64,000 nt of DNA from Kribbella aluminosa (GTDB taxonomy: Bacteria > Actinomycetota > Actinomycetes > Propionibacteriales > Kribbellaceae), in contig NZ_JAGINT010000001.1 in NCBI RefSeq assembly GCF_017876295.1, positions 1,860,001 through 1,924,000 of the forward strand, read 5' to 3'. Under the pieces are notes generated by a model, which made no database searches, was not told the origin of the DNA, and was given only the letters and a program-made list of their open reading frames with translations. Made by a program: the position numbers and the translations under genes. Below are positions 60,711 through 64,000 of this stretch, one piece after another; within the stretch, counting starts at the first letter, position 1; each line of letters begins with the position of its first letter.

Positions 60711-61682
60711 GTGCGCAAGCTGTTGAGTCTGGTCGTTGTCGCGGCGCTGGGGGCCTCCCTGGTGGCGTGCGGATCGGGCAAGAAGAACGAGTTCGACGCC
60801 GCCGGGCTCAAGGTGACCTCGGACTTCGGGCAGAAGCCGACCATCACGCACCGCCAAGGTGACCCGGAGAAGCAGCTGGTCACCGAGGTTCTCAAGGAGG
60901 GCGACGGCCCGGTGGTGACGAAGGGCGAGCTGCTCACCGCGAACTACCTGGGCCAGATCTGGCGGGACGGCAAGGTCTTCGACAACTCCTACGACCGCGG
61001 CGCGCCGTCGTCGTTCCCGATCGGGGTCGGCGGCGTCATCTCCGGCTGGGACGAGGGTCTGGTCGGTAAGAAGATCGGCAGCCGGGTGCTGCTCTCGATC
61101 CCGTCCGACAAGGGCTACAAGTCCACGGGCAACTCGCAGGCCGGCATCAAGGGCGACGACACGCTGATCTTCGTCGTCGACCTGGTCGGCGCGGCCGCCA
61201 ACGACACCCCGCTGGACGCCGCAACGGTGACCCCGTCGACGCCGACCAAGATCAGCGTCACCGGCGCCCTGAACGCCGAGCCGAAGGTCACCGTCGCGCC
61301 CGGCACCAAGCCGCCGGCGAAGCCCGGCAAGCCAGTCGTGTTCGCGCTCGGCAAGGGCAAGCCGGTGGAGAAGTCCAGCCAGCTGATCGGCCGCTACGTG
61401 GTCTACGACTACACCGGCAAGAAGCAGGCCAGCACCTGGGACCCCCAGCCCGCCACCGCGCAGAGCGCCGCCCAGCCGGCCGCGCCGACCGACCAGCTCC
61501 AGGTCGGCCCCGGCCCGAGCGGCCAGACCGGCGCGCTCGACGGCCTGGCCGGCGTCCCGATCGGCAGCCGCGTCCTGGTCGAGCTCCCGGCCTCCAAGGA
61601 CCAGGCGGGCAAGACGGTCAACGCATTCGCGGTGATCGACATCCTGAACGCCTTCCCGGCCGCGAAGCAGACCGGGAAGTAA
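60711..61682 (+). CDS. FKBP-type peptidyl-prolyl isomerase lipoprotein
   Basis: A 323-residue lipoprotein (signal RKLLSLVVVAALGASLVACG, lipobox Cys near residue 20) that starts at GTG 60711 behind GAGGTG. The FKBP domain, about residues 60-165, shows TANYLGQIWRDGKVFDNSYD, FPIGVGGVISGWDEGLVGKK and RVLLSIPSDKGY. A second FKBP-like domain may follow (about 225-320) with PIGSRVLVELPAS. Proteins of this kind normally lie near pafA and pafB in actinobacteria. Confidence 0.92.
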   Translation: MRKLLSLVVVAALGASLVACGSGKKNEFDAAGLKVTSDFGQKPTITHRQGDPEKQLVTEVLKEGDGPVVTKGELLTANYLGQIWRDGKVFDNSYDRGAPSSFPIGVGGVISGWDEGLVGKKIGSRVLLSIPSDKGYKSTGNSQAGIKGDDTLIFVVDLVGAAANDTPLDAATVTPSTPTKISVTGALNAEPKVTVAPGTKPPAKPGKPVVFALGKGKPVEKSSQLIGRYVVYDYTGKKQASTWDPQPATAQSAAQPAAPTDQLQVGPGPSGQTGALDGLAGVPIGSRVLVELPASKDQAGKTVNAFAVIDILNAFPAAKQTGK

Positions 61683-61688
61683 AGCCTT

Positions 61689-61725
61689 CGAAGGACCGGC
61701 TCCCGCGGTGGGTGCCGGTCCTTCG
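61689..61725 (+). terminator. Terminator after the FKBP gene
   Basis: CGAAGGACCGGC (61689-61700) pairs with GCCGGTCCTTCG (61714-61725), twelve base pairs; CCC and GGG inside the loop add three more after a T-T mismatch. It starts seven bases past the FKBP stop and lies between convergent genes, so it may serve both. Confidence 0.85.
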
Positions 61726-61730
61726 GCGTT

Positions 61731-62228
61731 TCAGCTGGTACGCCGGACCGGGCGGCGGCTGAACCAGCGGTTCGAGTCGGGCTGGAAGCTGAGCAGGATC
61801 GCGGTGATCACCGCGGTGAGGTGGACGCAGCGGACGGCGCTGAACGCGATGAACGAGGCGGACCAGTGCAAGGTGCCGAAGTCGCCGTTGTGCAGCAGCC
61901 AGCCGATCGGGCCGGCGACCAGGGACGCGACGCCGACTGTGCCGAGCAGACCGGTCAGCAGCCAGCGGGACCAGCCGACGCCAGGGCGGAAGTAGCGGTC
62001 GATGACGACGAACAGGCCGCCGTACACGATCGCCCGGAAGGCGACCTGCATCACCAGGCCGAGCAGCGGGGCGCCGTCGGCGATCGCGCCGGCGACACCT
62101 AGGACGGACTCGGCGACACCTGCACCGACGGCGGTGAGCCACAGCGTGGTCGCTCCGCGGACGGCCAGCGGCGGCTGCGGCCGGGCGACGTCGTGGATCG
62201 TGAGGTTGCGGTGCTTGGTGCTGTTCAT
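61731..62228 (-). CDS. Four-helix membrane protein of unknown function
   Basis: A 165-residue protein from ATG 62228 with four hydrophobic segments: TTLWLTAVGAGVAESVLGVA, LVMQVAFRAIVYGGLFVVID, WLLTGLLGTVGVASLVAGPI and the stretch around FIAFSAVRCVHLTAVITAIL. No motif is recognised. It is convergent with the FKBP gene and upstream of nothing obviously related. Confidence 0.7.
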   Translation of the reverse strand: MNSTKHRNLTIHDVARPQPPLAVRGATTLWLTAVGAGVAESVLGVAGAIADGAPLLGLVMQVAFRAIVYGGLFVVIDRYFRPGVGWSRWLLTGLLGTVGVASLVAGPIGWLLHNGDFGTLHWSASFIAFSAVRCVHLTAVITAILLSFQPDSNRWFSRRPVRRTS

Positions 62229-62304
62229 ACCACCACTGTCGCCGCGGACGGCCTCCCGATCAGGAGTGCTGCGACCCCAGCCCGGGTAGACCTGGATCCA
62301 CTGC

Positions 62305-63387
62305 TCAGCTACGTGCAGGCACGTCAACCAGCCCGGCGGCATGGCGTCCGGCGGCGGCAGCGGCCTCGAAGTACGCACGGTCCTCGTCGAGGCCGCGGCC
62401 CATGGTCGACAGCTTCACGGGGGCGGCCTGCATCGCGTCGTACAGCCCGTCGACGCCTACGCGGACCACGTGGTGCCTGGCCTTCAGGGGCTCGGCTGCG
62501 TCGCGTACTGCGTCGCCGAAGTCCCCATCCAGATCCGGTACGACGACGTCGGCCGGCTGGAGTGCTACCCGGCCGTACGCGGTCAGGCTGTGGTGGGAGA
62601 TGCCACGGTGTCGCGGCCGCGGGTCTGCCTCGGAGATGCGGAGTGAGGCGACCGCCCGTCCGCCCAGGGTGCCGATGGCGTTCACGGCCTCGCCGGACTG
62701 CACACCGGAGAAGCCCCAGCGCGTGCCGGTACCCAGGTTGCCCGGGCCTTGCGTAATCACGACCAGCTCGGCCGTAAGCACCTGTACTGCGGTCAGCAGC
62801 CCGGTGTGGACGGTTACCGCTTCACGGTCTCCGCCGTACGCCTGGCCGACGGTCACAGTGCCGCTGAGCCACCCGGCGTCCCGTAGCGTCGCCACACTCC
62901 GGGAGAACGCCAGGGGGAGCGCGCCGCCGTCAGTCATCACGTAGACGACGCGTGTGGTCGGCCGGGCCTCGTAGACACCGGCCAGCACAGCCGGCAGGGC
63001 GGAGTGCAGGTCGGCGACCACCACCGGCGTACCGAAGAGGTCGTCAGCGTCCCGCAGTACGTCGTGGTCGGGGGAGTCCTGCTCGTCCGCGCCCATCACC
63101 ATCGTCTGGAGCGGCGTGTAGCGCGCCTTCACCAGGTGCCCGTGCTCAGGCAGGTCCTCCGGGAGCCTGTCCGGTACGGCGACCACCAGGGCGTATCCGC
63201 CCGTGCCCAGGCCGCGGTCCAGGGCGCCTACGTTCAGCAGCACACGGTCGCCCGCAACTGGCGCACCGACCAGCTCCGGGTACGCCAGTGCACGCACAGT
63301 CTGCTCGCCAATCGTCACAGTCAGCTCAAGCGCCCCGGCCCAGCTCCGCCCGACCTGTGCGACCACACCGTCCCGCCAACGAATCAC
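62305..63387 (-). CDS. DUF3866 family protein
   Basis: A 360-residue protein of a family common beside pafBC in actinobacteria. It has MIRWRDGVVAQVGRSWAGAL, HGHLVKARYTPLQTMVMGAD, VVVADLHSALPAVLAGVYEA, VVITQGPGNLGTGTRWGFSG and RHRGISHHSLTAYGRVAL. No activity is known to me. It is transcribed away from pafB; 86 bases between the genes carry both promoters. Confidence 0.85.
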   Translation of the reverse strand: MIRWRDGVVAQVGRSWAGALELTVTIGEQTVRALAYPELVGAPVAGDRVLLNVGALDRGLGTGGYALVVAVPDRLPEDLPEHGHLVKARYTPLQTMVMGADEQDSPDHDVLRDADDLFGTPVVVADLHSALPAVLAGVYEARPTTRVVYVMTDGGALPLAFSRSVATLRDAGWLSGTVTVGQAYGGDREAVTVHTGLLTAVQVLTAELVVITQGPGNLGTGTRWGFSGVQSGEAVNAIGTLGGRAVASLRISEADPRPRHRGISHHSLTAYGRVALQPADVVVPDLDGDFGDAVRDAAEPLKARHHVVRVGVDGLYDAMQAAPVKLSTMGRGLDEDRAYFEAAAAAGRHAAGLVDVPARS

Positions 63388-63473
63388 ACCGTGAGATTAG
63401 CGGGTCGAACCGGTGTTCGAAGTTTCGGTGCGACAAGGCGGGTTTTGGACGCCCGAGGCCGTAAGGTGGTCGG

Positions 63474-64000
63474 GTGTCGGCGCGGAAGAGTGAGCGGCTG
63501 CTCAACGTGGTCATCTGCCTGCTGGTCGCGCGCACCTACGTGACCAAGGAGCGGATCCGCGAGGTCGTCGAGGGCTACGCCGGGCAGACCGACGACGCGT
63601 TCGAGAAGATGTTCGAGCGCGACAAGGACGAGCTGCGCGATCTCGGCATCCCGATCGAGATGGGCACCATCGACAAGTTCTTCTCCGACGAGGTCGGGTA
63701 CCGGATCCGCCGCGACGTGTTCGAGCTCCCCGAGGTGCACCTGGAGCCGGACGAGGCCGCCGTGCTGGGAGTCGCCGCGCGGGTCTGGCAGCACGCCGGC
63801 CTGTCCGAGGCGACCACGTCCGCGGTGCTGAAGCTGAAGGCGGCCGGCATCCAGACCGACCAGTCGGCGCTGAGCGCGATCGAGCCGCACGTCGGCGCGT
63901 CCGAGCCGTCGTTCGACCCGCTGTGGGCGGCGGTGGTGGCGCGCCAGGCAGTCCGGTTCCAGCACCTGCGCAGCGGTGCGTCCGAGCCGACCACGCGGAC
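63474..64000 (+). CDS. pafB: WYL-domain transcriptional regulator PafB, N-terminal part
   Basis: The frame starts at GTG 63474 and runs out of the window. It reads RKSERLLNVVICLLVARTYV and KERIREVVEGYAGQTDDAFE (winged helix), then FERDKDELRDLGIPIEMGTI and GYRIRRDVFELPEVHLEPDE, as in PafB. PafB with PafC controls much of the mycobacterial DNA-damage response. The WYL domain lies beyond base 64000. Confidence 0.9.
   Translation, partial: MSARKSERLLNVVICLLVARTYVTKERIREVVEGYAGQTDDAFEKMFERDKDELRDLGIPIEMGTIDKFFSDEVGYRIRRDVFELPEVHLEPDEAAVLGVAARVWQHAGLSEATTSAVLKLKAAGIQTDQSALSAIEPHVGASEPSFDPLWAAVVARQAVRFQHLRSGASEPTTR

Overview
This is 64 kb of high-G+C actinobacterial chromosome. Gene content and order, GTG/TTG starts with 1-4 base overlaps, two F420-type luciferase-like oxidoreductases, Pup ligase and the 16S/23S features fit Propionibacteriales. 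A Kribbella-like organism is my best guess from style and gene order; no search was run. Much of the order (arg genes, mpg, tyrS, tlyA, nadK, recN, steA, steB, pyrG, nudix, xerD, parA, scpA, scpB, rluB) matches the conserved block I know from Mycobacterium tuberculosis around Rv1652-Rv1711, so most of the window is core genome.

Layout. 1-4361: end of an arginine operon (argD end, argF, argR, argH), with an ECF sigma factor and a small membrane protein where argG often sits. 4572-8757: 3-methyladenine glycosylase, luciferase-like oxidoreductase, App1-type phosphatase, and tyrS broken by one extra base. 8758-14758: a complete rRNA operon (promoter, 16S, spacer, 23S, 5S, strong terminator). 14892-27226: bioB, an RGG-rich TPR protein with an acidic tail, a CHAD protein, DUF1015, HAD phosphatase, a histone H1-like protein, tlyA, nadK and recN. 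27289-36529: cell-division and envelope block steA-steB-GT4-like-murJ-glycosyltransferase, then pyrG and nudix; a lone TnpB element sits between steA and steB. 36617-43177: HIT-like protein, secreted GH43-like/PLL protein, a membrane protein with a palindromic operator, a second luciferase-like oxidoreductase, ald and xerD. 43382-48119: parA-RHH-scpA-scpB-rluB, a tightly overlapping chromosome-segregation operon. 48130-57545: accessory region with an APC permease, a sugar ABC transporter (permease frameshifted), a two-component system with an extra lone receiver, a hydrolase with an internal deletion, and a secreted protein. 57700-64000: pafA with a tandemly repeated 3' end, an Eis-like acetyltransferase, an FKBP lipoprotein, a membrane protein, DUF3866 and the start of pafB.

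Themes. (1) Two genes expected to be intact (tyrS and the ABC permease) each carry one extra base in a short G or C run; sequencing error is the first explanation to exclude. (2) Short in-frame tandem repeats recur: 15-bp units in the glycosylase, scpB and a signal peptide, 9-bp units in the TPR protein tail, 62-66-bp units at the pafA 3' end, and a 228-bp-period array in the RGG region. (3) The most system-like element is the lone TnpB with an intact RuvC triad; if it makes an omega/reRNA, its guide would match the 3' end of steA. (4) Three nucleic-acid-like low-complexity proteins (RGG/acidic TPR protein, H1-like protein, acidic repeat protein) lie within 7 kb.
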